Assembly (NCBI GenBank): GCA_902518355.1
Contig: CABYFY010000004.1
Span: 1 to 64,000, forward strand
Length of the DNA: 64,000 bases
Direction of reading: 5' to 3'
Source of the DNA: an uncultured Bacteroidota bacterium
GTDB taxonomy: Bacteria > Bacteroidota > Bacteroidia > Flavobacteriales > Flavobacteriaceae
Shown one piece after another: positions 1-7,856 of the stretch. The stretch's first letter is position 1. Each line of letters opens with the position of its first letter. The translations under genes and the position numbers were made by a program. The notes beneath the pieces are model-generated. The model saw only the letters and a list, made by a program, of their open reading frames with translations, did no database searches and was not told the DNA's origin.

Positions 1-51
1 ATTCATCATGTAATCTTTGTTTTTGAATTCTCAATAATAATGCCTAAATAT

Positions 52-80
52 AAAAAAACCAGCATATAGCTGGTTTTTTA
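52..80 (-). terminator. Intrinsic terminator after the hmuY-like gene
   Basis: A perfect inverted repeat (A-run, ACCAGC, a five-base ATATA-type loop, GCTGGT, T-run) lies just past the stop codon of the HmuY-like gene. It has a U-tract on either strand, so it could work in both directions. It would end the two-gene haem-uptake transcript. Confidence 0.85.
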
Positions 81-98
81 AATGAAAGATATTTGTAA

Positions 99-722
99 TT
101 ATTCAAAGTCCGTTACACCTTCATTGGGTTGATAAACGTAATTAAAGGTGTAATACCTACTAGGGTCTGAGAATGCATCAGGATTTTCAGGCGCACCAAG
201 ATAGTAGCTTAGTATCTCCATTTTTGCATATTTTCCATCTCTAGTACGAAATACTAATATTTTCCCAGGAGTTGGACTAATTAGATATGTAGGTGGCCCT
301 GTGTAAGTATACCATCCGTTTCCAGACCCTGAAGCAATGGCATAACCTTCAGATGAATCTTGGGTTATAAGTGATGTGTCAACTACAATCATTTCAGCCA
401 TAGTTCCGTTAAAAATATATACTCCTGCGTCTCCAGTTCTTTCAGGCTCATCATTTGTTCCTAAAGATATTCCACCGTTGACAATTATTGATGTTCCACG
501 AAATGCAATATCCCAATCAGTTTCACTGTTTGTTTCACTTCCAGTTTCGAAATCAAACTTTGTAAATTGCCCTGATATCGGTTGTCCCTGACCACCTTCT
601 TGCGGTGCATGTAAGTCCTCAACTGTAACACTTTGGATATCCTGTAAATTAGGTCCATCATCTTCACAGTTGTAGAATGAAATTAACATTATTGATAATA
701 TTAAAAATTTGATAGTTTTCAT
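99..722 (-). CDS. HmuY-family haem-binding lipoprotein
   Basis: This 207-residue protein resembles the HmuY family, surface or periplasmic lipoproteins that bind haem and pass it to a TonB-dependent receptor. The N-terminus is a lipoprotein signal with the modification Cys at residue 19 (context SFYNC) followed by acidic residues. The body holds family-like stretches such as FDFETG and TDWDIAFRG near residues 55-75, and a Tyr-rich end (YYTFNYVYQPN). The gene lies 25 bases after a TonB receptor gene on the same strand, the order known from hmuYR loci. Haem is the expected ligand from the family; the haem-ligating residues cannot be confirmed here. No Fur box was recognised. Confidence 0.75.
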   Translation of the reverse strand: MKTIKFLILSIMLISFYNCEDDGPNLQDIQSVTVEDLHAPQEGGQGQPISGQFTKFDFETGSETNSETDWDIAFRGTSIIVNGGISLGTNDEPERTGDAGVYIFNGTMAEMIVVDTSLITQDSSEGYAIASGSGNGWYTYTGPPTYLISPTPGKILVFRTRDGKYAKMEILSYYLGAPENPDAFSDPSRYYTFNYVYQPNEGVTDFE

Positions 723-746
723 AAAATGATATTTGATATTAATAAA

Positions 747-2819
747 TTAATTTAAATTGTGTTTAATTCTTAAATAGTAAATTCTTCCACTTAGGCTTGA
801 GATGTTTTCTGCATCTAAGTAGTTGAACATATTTTCAATTCCACCTGAAATCATGGTTTTCGAATTTATTTTTTTGTTTAAACTAAGATTAGCTGTTATA
901 TGACCTTTTACAAATGTGTCATACTTATCTAGGTAATTATTAGAGTTACTATCGAATAAACCATATTTACTTCTATACCTTAATCTCATGTTTGCACTGA
1001 ATTTTTTTTCAAGATTATTGTAATTAATTTTAAATATTCCCATATGTCTTGATCGATTATATAGGCCAAAATAGTCAGATTTATTTAGTCTAAATGCGGG
1101 GGAGGTTGGGGTTAATCTTGCAAAAATTTCACCATTTTCAAATGCTTTTCTCGCTTCTATATCAAATGCGTATAATAACTGATAGCCAAGAGAAAAATCA
1201 AAATAATTATCGGCTTTGAATTTTGTTTTGACTTCAAAACCAAAAGTTGATACATTATTTACATTGTAATAAGAAAAAACATTTTGACCATTATTTTTAT
1301 TTGCGATTACTCGATAATCAATTAAGTTTTTAGCTGAATTTCTAAAAATATTTGTAGAGATACCGACTTGTTCATTTACTTCTATGTCATATCCAATATT
1401 TAATCCAAAAGAGCTCTCTGGACTCAATGATTCTTGAAACTCCTCGATTGGAACAATTATGTTTGCAATTTGCCCCTCCTCAATTAATTGATTTAACACA
1501 TTTTCAACAACATTGTATCCGATTACCGAATAACCAACAGATGAATTTGAAAAATTAAAGTAAAGCTGTCTAAAGTCAGGAGTTTTATATCCGTATCCAG
1601 CCGATAATTTTATTGATTCATTATTATTTATTTCAAAAATACCTGAAAGTTTTGGGCTAAATTGAGATTTGTATTCTTCAAATTTATCAAATCTTCCCCC
1701 AAAGATTAGATTAATTTTTTTTGTTGGGTAAAAGTCATATTGAAAGTAAATAAATGGTGAATTTTGTTTTGGTTTACTGTCAAAAAATGTTCTGTTTAGT
1801 GTTTCATATTTATAGCCCATTCCAAAAACAAATTCTTTCTGCATATCGACTTTATAAACTGTCTTAATTTCGGGTTTTACAAGAATTTGATCATAAAAAC
1901 TCTCACTGAATCTATTTCCTTGATCATCGTTTAAAAATTCATCTCCAAAATAAGATGTATAATATATTTCAAAATCAGTTTTAAATTTTTCTGAATTATG
2001 ATTTAATATGAGGTTAATATTATCCTCAGCTGTAAAGGTTTCTCCAGTTAAGTTATTTGGCGCAATGTTATCAATTAGCTGAGCAAAGTATCGGGCATTA
2101 ATTTTAATATTTAATTTTTCACTAATTTCTTTCCTAAGCTTGATTTGAAGGGTGTTATTTCTAAATTTATTTACAGTGTTTAAACCATCACCTTCTACTA
2201 AATCATATCCGTTGCTTGAAAAATTATTAAAAAATATAGAGCTGTAAAAGGTATTTTTTCTGTAGCTAATATTGGCATTCTTATCAAAAGTATTGTGAGT
2301 CTCATACGAACCAGCTACCTCTGCTTTAAGTCCAGGTTTTGGTTCTTCCGTAATAATATTTACGACACCCGCAAATGCATTATTTCCATAAAGACTAGAA
2401 GATGGACCACGTACAATTTCTATTTGTTTTACATTTCCAACGGATATTCTGTTTAAATCCAGGGTACCGGCTAACCTACCAACCAATGGCTGGTTGTCAA
2501 TTAAAATTAGTGTATACTCCGAGTCTAATCCTTGCATCTGAATTCCTTCGACGCCTCCAAAATCAGAAACGGTTATTAACCCTAATTCTTCGTTAATTAT
2601 ATCAGAAAGCCTAGTAGCATTTGTTTTTTCAATTTCTTCTTTTTTTATAATTGACGCATTCAATGGTAAAGATGACAAAACTCTTTCTGTTTTTGTCCCT
2701 GTAATAATTACATCTTCAAGTTTGTTTTTGGTTGAGTCATTTACTAAAATAGTAGATTGACCAAATAAATAATAAGGGTATAAAAAAGGTATAATGAAAA
2801 AAAATATTTTTGTTGACAA
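747..2819 (-). CDS. TonB-dependent outer-membrane receptor (HmuR-like)
   Basis: This 690-residue outer-membrane receptor takes up a ligand, probably haem, using TonB energy. A signal peptide ends near residue 21 (LFGQ). A TonB-box-like segment (DVIITGTKTE, about residue 36) precedes the plug domain (about 40-165) with the typical VRGPSSSLYGNNAFAGVVNIIT signature. The rest is a beta-barrel rich in alternating aromatic segments. There is no N-terminal carboxypeptidase-like domain, so it is the shorter siderophore/haem class rather than SusC. The downstream HmuY-like lipoprotein gene supports haem, though iron chelates remain possible. The final residues (RIKHNLN) lack the usual terminal Phe. 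Confidence 0.85.
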   Translation of the reverse strand: MSTKIFFFIIPFLYPYYLFGQSTILVNDSTKNKLEDVIITGTKTERVLSSLPLNASIIKKEEIEKTNATRLSDIINEELGLITVSDFGGVEGIQMQGLDSEYTLILIDNQPLVGRLAGTLDLNRISVGNVKQIEIVRGPSSSLYGNNAFAGVVNIITEEPKPGLKAEVAGSYETHNTFDKNANISYRKNTFYSSIFFNNFSSNGYDLVEGDGLNTVNKFRNNTLQIKLRKEISEKLNIKINARYFAQLIDNIAPNNLTGETFTAEDNINLILNHNSEKFKTDFEIYYTSYFGDEFLNDDQGNRFSESFYDQILVKPEIKTVYKVDMQKEFVFGMGYKYETLNRTFFDSKPKQNSPFIYFQYDFYPTKKINLIFGGRFDKFEEYKSQFSPKLSGIFEINNNESIKLSAGYGYKTPDFRQLYFNFSNSSVGYSVIGYNVVENVLNQLIEEGQIANIIVPIEEFQESLSPESSFGLNIGYDIEVNEQVGISTNIFRNSAKNLIDYRVIANKNNGQNVFSYYNVNNVSTFGFEVKTKFKADNYFDFSLGYQLLYAFDIEARKAFENGEIFARLTPTSPAFRLNKSDYFGLYNRSRHMGIFKINYNNLEKKFSANMRLRYRSKYGLFDSNSNNYLDKYDTFVKGHITANLSLNKKINSKTMISGGIENMFNYLDAENISSLSGRIYYLRIKHNLN

Positions 2820-2833
2820 AATTAAATTTTGCG

Positions 2834-2841
2834 CAAATATA
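2834..2841 (-). promoter_or_regulatory. Bacteroidota -7 box for the receptor gene
   Basis: On the minus strand this reads TATATTTG, a perfect TAnnTTTG element, 14 bases upstream of the receptor start codon. No clear -33 TTG was found at the usual distance. Confidence 0.6.
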
Positions 2842-2957
2842 ACTATGGGTAAGATAAAAATAATAACGAATAAAGTTCTTTTATATAGTATAAAGTTCTA
2901 TCAGTAAAATACAAATTAGGATAAATAAAGTATCGTAGAAAGTCTAGTTTAAAAAAG

Positions 2958-3030
2958 TGACCTGGCTGGGGCTCGAACCCAGGACCCTCTCCTTAAAAGG
3001 GAGATGCTCTACCAACTGAGCTACCAGGTC
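2958..3030 (-). tRNA. tRNA-Lys (anticodon UUU)
   Basis: A complete 73-base cloverleaf is visible. The acceptor stem is GACCTGG/CCAGGTC with discriminator A. The D-arm is GCTC/GAGC, the anticodon stem TCTCC/GGAGA, and the loop CTTTTAA gives anticodon TTT. The T-arm CTGGG/CCCAG holds a TTCGAGC loop. All stems pair without mismatches. CCA is not encoded. It lies alone between the receptor gene and aroK with its own promoter. Confidence 0.97.
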
Positions 3031-3052
3031 AAATTTAACTACTTTGAGGCTG

Positions 3053-3082
3053 CAAATATAAAATGTTTAATTTATATTACAA
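3053..3082 (-). promoter_or_regulatory. Promoter of tRNA-Lys
   Basis: The minus strand has TATATTTG (3053-3060) preceded by TTG (3080-3082) at 19-base spacing, matching the Bacteroidota -33/-7 architecture. The -7 box ends 22 bases before the tRNA 5' end. Confidence 0.65.
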
Positions 3083-3101
3083 TGCTTTTAATAAAGAATT
3101 A

Positions 3102-3620
3102 ATGAATATAATTTTATTGGGATATATGGGTGTCGGTAAGTCTTTAATTGGGCAACATCTTTCCAACATACTAAACCAAAAGTTTATTGATTTAGACGAA
3201 TATATAGAAACAAAAAAAAGTAAGTCCATTCACGATATTTTTAGAGATTCTGGGGATATATATTTCAGAAAAATCGAAAGTCAATTACTGCATGATTGTT
3301 TGCTAAATAACACTAATATAATTCTCTCAGTTGGAGGTGGTACGCCGTGCTATAATAACAACATGTCTTTAATAAATTCAAACGAAAATATTTCAGTATA
3401 TCTAAAAAACAGAAATGTAGAATTAGCAAAAAGACTTTTTCAGATAAAAGAATGTAGACCTTTAATCTCTGATATAGAGTCTGAGGAAAAAATGATTGAA
3501 TTTGTTTCTAAACATCTTTTTGAAAGAGAGATTTTTTACAATCAGGCAACTATCAAAATTGATTGTCATGGAAATGACACAAATACAATTTGTAAAGAAA
3601 TAATTTCAGTTTTAAACTAA
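3102..3620 (+). CDS. aroK: Shikimate kinase
   Basis: This enzyme phosphorylates shikimate with ATP in the chorismate pathway (cytoplasm). The chosen ATG begins MNIILLGYMGVGKS, which is where the family starts and contains the P-loop GYMGVGKS. An upstream in-frame ATG at 3063 would add 13 unlikely residues. Further family motifs are DLDEYI (shikimate-binding Asp region), FRKIE, the VGGGTP motif and RPLI. At 172 residues it has normal length. The last nine bases overlap the 3' end of the convergent phosphoribosyltransferase gene. Confidence 0.92.
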   Translation: MNIILLGYMGVGKSLIGQHLSNILNQKFIDLDEYIETKKSKSIHDIFRDSGDIYFRKIESQLLHDCLLNNTNIILSVGGGTPCYNNNMSLINSNENISVYLKNRNVELAKRLFQIKECRPLISDIESEEKMIEFVSKHLFEREIFYNQATIKIDCHGNDTNTICKEIISVLN

Positions 3621-4109
3621 GTAGGCATTTATTTCATTATCATTAATTGAAACCTCAACATGATTTTGGATTGATGTTGAAAGCGATAATCCTTTATAAT
3701 CAGCCTTGATAGGATATTTTTTGTGGTTTCTATCAACTAGTACAGCTGTTTTTAATTTTTTAAGCTTTGTATCTAAAAAATATTTTACTGCATACATTAA
3801 TGTTGATCCGGAGTTTAAAACATCATCAACAATAACAACAGACTTATTTTCATATTGCTCTTCAACAAGAGATACGGTAATTTCTTTTCTTGGATTTTTT
3901 TTATCAATTTTAATACTGCACAGCTGTATTTTTTTATCAGAAATTTTTTTTATTTCATTACAAATTTTTTTTGCAATTAAATACCCATTATTTTCAATTC
4001 CAGCTATAATTATTTCATCATCAATTGAGTTAGACTCAATGATTTGAAGAGAAATTCTTCTGATTTTCTTTTTTACCAGATGATAATCTAAAATCTTATT
4101 CTTGTCCAT
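3612..4109 (-). CDS. Type I phosphoribosyltransferase
   Basis: A 165-residue cytoplasmic protein of the PRTase fold. The PRPP-binding loop VVIVDDVLNSGSTL lies near residues 90-103, with hydrophobic strands before it as expected for the family (IIIAGIENNGYLIA at about 33-46). It may act on a base or nucleotide as hypoxanthine/uracil PRTases or PyrR do, but the substrate cannot be read from the sequence. The gene is convergent with aroK and overlaps it by nine bases. Confidence 0.8.
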   Translation of the reverse strand: MDKNKILDYHLVKKKIRRISLQIIESNSIDDEIIIAGIENNGYLIAKKICNEIKKISDKKIQLCSIKIDKKNPRKEITVSLVEEQYENKSVVIVDDVLNSGSTLMYAVKYFLDTKLKKLKTAVLVDRNHKKYPIKADYKGLSLSTSIQNHVEVSINDNEINAYLV

Positions 4110-4149
4110 AAAAGAATGTTAAATTAATACAATATATTCTATATAATTG

Positions 4150-4157
4150 TATTTTTG
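4150..4157 (+). promoter_or_regulatory. -7 box for the FKBP lipoprotein gene
   Basis: TATTTTTG fits TAnnTTTG and ends 20 bases before the ATG. No good -33 element is visible. Confidence 0.5.
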
Positions 4158-4177
4158 CTGAGAAAGTTAATTATTCT

Positions 4178-5155
4178 ATGAAATTAAAACTACAGATACT
4201 TTTAATCTCAATTCTATTTGCTGGGTTTTCGTGCGGTGATGATGGAGCAGATGATGTTATTGAGGTGCCTGAGGCTGATAGAACCGAACAGCAAGTTATA
4301 GATAATGATTCTCTGGTAGGATATTTACAAACACATTATGTTAATGAATCGATTTTAATTAATAATCCGTCAATTTTATTTAATGATATTGAAATAAATG
4401 AATTACCTGAAGATGGTGATCTTCCAGATCCAGACCAAAATACATTACTTATAGATTTAGTTGAAACCTTCACAACAACTTATTTTGATGTTGAGTATGA
4501 GTATTATGTTTTAAAAGTTAATCAAGGTGGGTCAGATAATTCACCTAATTTTTCAGATAAAGTAAGAGTTTCATATGAGGGGACATTGATGGATAATACC
4601 GTATTTGATAGTTCCATTTCACCTGTAGATTTTGATTTAACTGCTTCAATCGCTGGTTGGGGTAGGGTTTTGCCTGAATTTAATAATGCTGAAGATTTTA
4701 TCATAAATTCTGATGGAACGGTTACTTATAATAATCCAGGAATTGGAATAATGTTTTTACCTTCAGGTCTTGGCTACTATTCTGCTGCGGCAGGTTCAGT
4801 TCCTGTATATTCAAACTTAATTTTTAAATTTAAAATATACCAATCAGAGGTTAATGATCATGATTTTGATAATGTTCCGTCTCATTTAGAAGATCTCGAT
4901 GGAGACTATGATTTGACAGATGATAATTCAGATGATGATTCATTTGCTGATTTTGTAGACAGTGATGATGATAATGATGGTACATTGACAATTGATGAGG
5001 ATTTGGAGCCTGACACTGACTTGACTGTAGACAGAGATGGTGATGGTGATCCAACTAACGATATCGGAGATGGTGATCCGACAAATGATGATACAGATGG
5101 TGACGGAGTTCCAAACTATTTAGATCCAGATAATTCAGAATCTCGTGATGACTAA
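4178..5155 (+). CDS. FKBP-type peptidyl-prolyl isomerase lipoprotein with acidic C-terminal tail
   Basis: A 325-residue lipoprotein (signal ending LFAGFSC, Cys 19). The central part (about residues 125-225) has the FKBP pattern: KVRVSYEGTL, VFDSS, a GW-containing strand followed by LPEF, and a Gly-rich segment near FLPSGLGYY. FKBPs isomerise prolyl bonds and assist folding in the periplasm or at the surface. From about residue 228 the chain becomes an Asp/Asn-rich tail with repeats of DGDGDPTND and DTDGDGVPNYLDPD, which resemble calcium-binding thrombospondin type 3 repeats. FKBP activity is inferred; the tail probably binds Ca2+. It is convergent with the next gene, with only five bases between stop codons. 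Confidence 0.8.
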   Translation: MKLKLQILLISILFAGFSCGDDGADDVIEVPEADRTEQQVIDNDSLVGYLQTHYVNESILINNPSILFNDIEINELPEDGDLPDPDQNTLLIDLVETFTTTYFDVEYEYYVLKVNQGGSDNSPNFSDKVRVSYEGTLMDNTVFDSSISPVDFDLTASIAGWGRVLPEFNNAEDFIINSDGTVTYNNPGIGIMFLPSGLGYYSAAAGSVPVYSNLIFKFKIYQSEVNDHDFDNVPSHLEDLDGDYDLTDDNSDDDSFADFVDSDDDNDGTLTIDEDLEPDTDLTVDRDGDGDPTNDIGDGDPTNDDTDGDGVPNYLDPDNSESRDD

Positions 5156-5160
5156 TTTAT

Positions 5161-5883
5161 TCAGTTTGAATTAAGAAAAGAGTGAGCTTTTATTATCGAT
5201 TTTCTTCTTATTTGAACCAAATCCCCTCTGGGGCCACCTCTTCTAAATTCATCTGGGTTAGATTCTTTAAGATAAAGCCCCAGTGATCTTTCGTTAAAAA
5301 CTATTTTAAATTCATCTGAGTAGTCTGATGTATAATAGACATCTCCTTTTATTTTTGAAAATTCGATTATAAATTTTTTATTTTGCTGAACCCCTTTGTT
5401 TACAATCTTACTCGATGCAACATCATCAATCGATATTTCAATCTTCGAAGCTGTCTTGATGTAAGCTTGCATTAATTTATTCCATTCATTTCTAGAAAAT
5501 AATTTCCATTTAAGTTTACTATAATCAACACCAAATTGGTTTGACCAACCATTACTTAGAAATGCAAACAAAACAAATTTTTCAGACGAATCAAGATCCT
5601 TGATTTCAAAAGTTACAATACCTACACTCGATAAATCTTTCATTTTGGTTCCTTTTAATGAACCAGTTTTAAGCTCAAAATTTACAAGACTAGGATAAGC
5701 TGTTAGAACCTCTTCAACAGCTTTTTGTTCAAGTTGCTCTTTAAGCTGTTCTATGGCAGCAATTCCTGCACCAATAGCTAATAATCCTGCAGCTGCTGCT
5801 GCAGCACCTTCATTGTTTTGTGATTTAGCCTTAGACGGAATTAACATTAATATGACCAATGCAATTGTAAATAATTTTTTCAT
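5161..5883 (-). CDS. Exported protein of unknown function
   Basis: I do not recognise this 240-residue protein. It begins with a cleavable signal peptide (MKKLFTIALVILMLIPSKAKSQ), then an Ala/Gly-rich segment (about 27-45, AAAAAAGLLAIGAGIAAIE) that could be a second membrane-active helix, then a short Gln/Glu/Lys helix. The remainder looks like a mixed alpha/beta soluble domain with alternating basic and hydrophobic residues and a basic end. It is probably periplasmic or membrane-associated. The signal and normal codon use argue that it is real. Confidence 0.7.
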   Translation of the reverse strand: MKKLFTIALVILMLIPSKAKSQNNEGAAAAAAGLLAIGAGIAAIEQLKEQLEQKAVEEVLTAYPSLVNFELKTGSLKGTKMKDLSSVGIVTFEIKDLDSSEKFVLFAFLSNGWSNQFGVDYSKLKWKLFSRNEWNKLMQAYIKTASKIEISIDDVASSKIVNKGVQQNKKFIIEFSKIKGDVYYTSDYSDEFKIVFNERSLGLYLKESNPDEFRRGGPRGDLVQIRRKSIIKAHSFLNSN

Positions 5884-5915
5884 GATGAGTTTGTTTTTTC
5901 TAAAGTTAGTAAAAA

Positions 5916-6872
5916 TTATAACTTTCTAGAAATTACTTTTTTGACCTTTTCAACAATTGAATCGGAATTTAAACCATATTTTTTCATTAATTGAGCTGGG
6001 GTTCCAGATTCTCCAAAAGTATCTTTTGTAGCTACAAATTCCTGTGGTAAAGGCATGTTTTTAGATAAAACCCTTGAAATACTTTCTCCTAATCCTCCAA
6101 GATAATTGTGCTCCTCAGCAGAAACAATACATTTAGTTTTTGAAACGGATTCTAAAATTATTTTTTCGTCTAAGGGTTTAATTGTATGAATGTTAATAAC
6201 CTCAGCACTGATGCCTGATTGGTTTAAAATTTTAGCAGCTTCAATTGATTCCCACACTAGATGTCCTGTAGCAACAATGGTTACATCGTTACCTTCAATT
6301 AGTTTAATCCCTTTTCCAATTTCAAATTTTTGATTTGGATTTGTAAATACAGGTACTTTAGGTCTGCCAAATCTTAAATAAACAGGCCCAACATGATCAG
6401 CTATGGCTAGTGTAGCTGCTTTAGTTTGATTATAGTCACAGGTATTAATAACAGTCATTCCTGGAAGCATCTTCATCATTCCAATGTCTTCAAGAATCTG
6501 ATGTGTTGCACCATCTTCACCAAGAGTTATACCGGCGTGAGATGCACATATTTTAACATTTTTCCCTGAGTAAGCAATAGACTGTCTTATTTGGTCATAG
6601 ACTCTACCAGTTGAAAAGTTTGCAAAGGTTCCAGTAAAAGGAATTTTACCACCAATTGTTAAACCGGCCGCTATACCCATCATATTTGCTTCAGCTATTC
6701 CAACTTGAAAAAATCTTTCTGGATGATTATTCTTAAATTCATTCATTTTAAGCGAACCAGTTAAATCAGCACATAGTGCCACGATATTTTCATTTTTAAG
6801 ACCTAGTTCAGTCAGTCCGTCTCCAAAACCACTTCTAGTATCCTTTTTTTCAGTGTAAGTAAAATTTTCCAT
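5916..6872 (-). CDS. Transketolase, C-terminal subunit
   Basis: This is the pyrimidine-binding plus C-terminal half of a split transketolase, working with the adjacent N-terminal subunit in the non-oxidative pentose phosphate pathway. Visible family features are TRSGFGDGLTELG near the start, a central GITLGEDGATHQILEDIGMM segment, the RFGRP strand and a C-terminal domain with the IHTIKPLD strand. The ATG at 6872 (MENFTYTEKK) is preferred over one nine codons upstream because it begins one base after the partner's stop codon. The product is 318 residues, the usual size for this half. Confidence 0.9.
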   Translation of the reverse strand: MENFTYTEKKDTRSGFGDGLTELGLKNENIVALCADLTGSLKMNEFKNNHPERFFQVGIAEANMMGIAAGLTIGGKIPFTGTFANFSTGRVYDQIRQSIAYSGKNVKICASHAGITLGEDGATHQILEDIGMMKMLPGMTVINTCDYNQTKAATLAIADHVGPVYLRFGRPKVPVFTNPNQKFEIGKGIKLIEGNDVTIVATGHLVWESIEAAKILNQSGISAEVINIHTIKPLDEKIILESVSKTKCIVSAEEHNYLGGLGESISRVLSKNMPLPQEFVATKDTFGESGTPAQLMKKYGLNSDSIVEKVKKVISRKL

Positions 6873-6873
6873 A

Positions 6874-7719
6874 TTAATAATCCCCCAGAGTTTCTTCATT
6901 TTGATTTAAACCTATCATTAATTGATCATCATTTGGTGCTTTTCCATGCCACTCATGAGTATGCATCATAAAATCAACACCATTACCCATAATTGTTTTT
7001 AATAAAATACACACAGGTTTATTATTAAAACATATTTCTTTAGCTTCTTTTAGTGACGATTTAATTTTATCAATATTATTTCCTTCAAAACATTCGATTA
7101 TCACCCAACCAAAGGCGTTAAATTTAGATTTTAAATTACCAAGACTTAATACATTTTCTGTGGATCCGTCAATTTGTTGACCATTTAAATCAACTGTAAC
7201 AACAATATTATCAACTTTGTTTGCTGATGCGTACATTATTGCTTCCCAATTTTGACCCTCTTGAAGCTCTCCGTCACCCATAAGACAGTAAACCAAATTC
7301 TTGTCATTATTCAATTTTTTTGATAATGCAGATCCAATAGCTACAGATAATCCTTGTCCCAAAGAGCCAGAAGCGATTCTTACACCTGGGAGCCCTTCAT
7401 GAGTCGTCGGGTGTCCCTGGAGTCTTGAGTTTATTAATCTAAATGTGTTAAGCTCATTAACCTCAAAATAACCACATCTAGCCAAAACACTATAAAAAAC
7501 AGGTGATATATGACCATTACTTAAAAAGAATATATCTTCATCTTTTCCATCCATTGAAAAGTCTTTATTTCTTTTCATTTCAGAATTAAATAATGTTACG
7601 AAAAATTCAGCACATCCAAGAGAGCCACCTGGGTGACCTGAATTAACTTTATGAACCATTCTTAAAATATCTCGTCTGGTCTGGGTTGTTATTTTTTCTA
7701 GGCTTTTTGTGTCAATCAT
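6874..7719 (-). CDS. Transketolase, N-terminal subunit
   Basis: A 281-residue thiamine-diphosphate-binding half of transketolase. It has the GHPGGSLGCAE motif (about residues 28-38) and the ThDP/Mg motif GDGELQEGQNWEA (about 145-157), plus HEWHGKAPN near the end, which belongs to the transketolase active-site region. It is translated just before the C-terminal subunit, with one base between stop and start, so stoichiometric coupling is likely. Such split transketolases are found in archaea and many bacteria. Confidence 0.92.
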   Translation of the reverse strand: MIDTKSLEKITTQTRRDILRMVHKVNSGHPGGSLGCAEFFVTLFNSEMKRNKDFSMDGKDEDIFFLSNGHISPVFYSVLARCGYFEVNELNTFRLINSRLQGHPTTHEGLPGVRIASGSLGQGLSVAIGSALSKKLNNDKNLVYCLMGDGELQEGQNWEAIMYASANKVDNIVVTVDLNGQQIDGSTENVLSLGNLKSKFNAFGWVIIECFEGNNIDKIKSSLKEAKEICFNNKPVCILLKTIMGNGVDFMMHTHEWHGKAPNDDQLMIGLNQNEETLGDY

Positions 7720-7841
7720 TGGAGAATTAATTTGGAATCACCAATTTAAATTAATGTGATACATTAATAAAATTATTTAAACGCCATTTATTAACAATTA
7801 GACTTTTTTAGTAACATGAAGATTTATGAATCTAACTTGGT

Positions 7842-7849
7842 TATATTTG
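7842..7849 (+). promoter_or_regulatory. -7 box for tgt
   Basis: A perfect TATATTTG ends seven bases before the tgt start codon. If transcription starts four to seven bases after the box, as is usual in Bacteroidota, the mRNA would have almost no leader. Confidence 0.65.
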
Positions 7850-7856
7850 CCAGTAT

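Noticed and set aside
4851-5054. His-rich minus-strand frame opposite the FKBP gene
   Set aside because: The His codons are the reverse complement of Asp/Asn repeats in the acidic tail, so it is an artefact.
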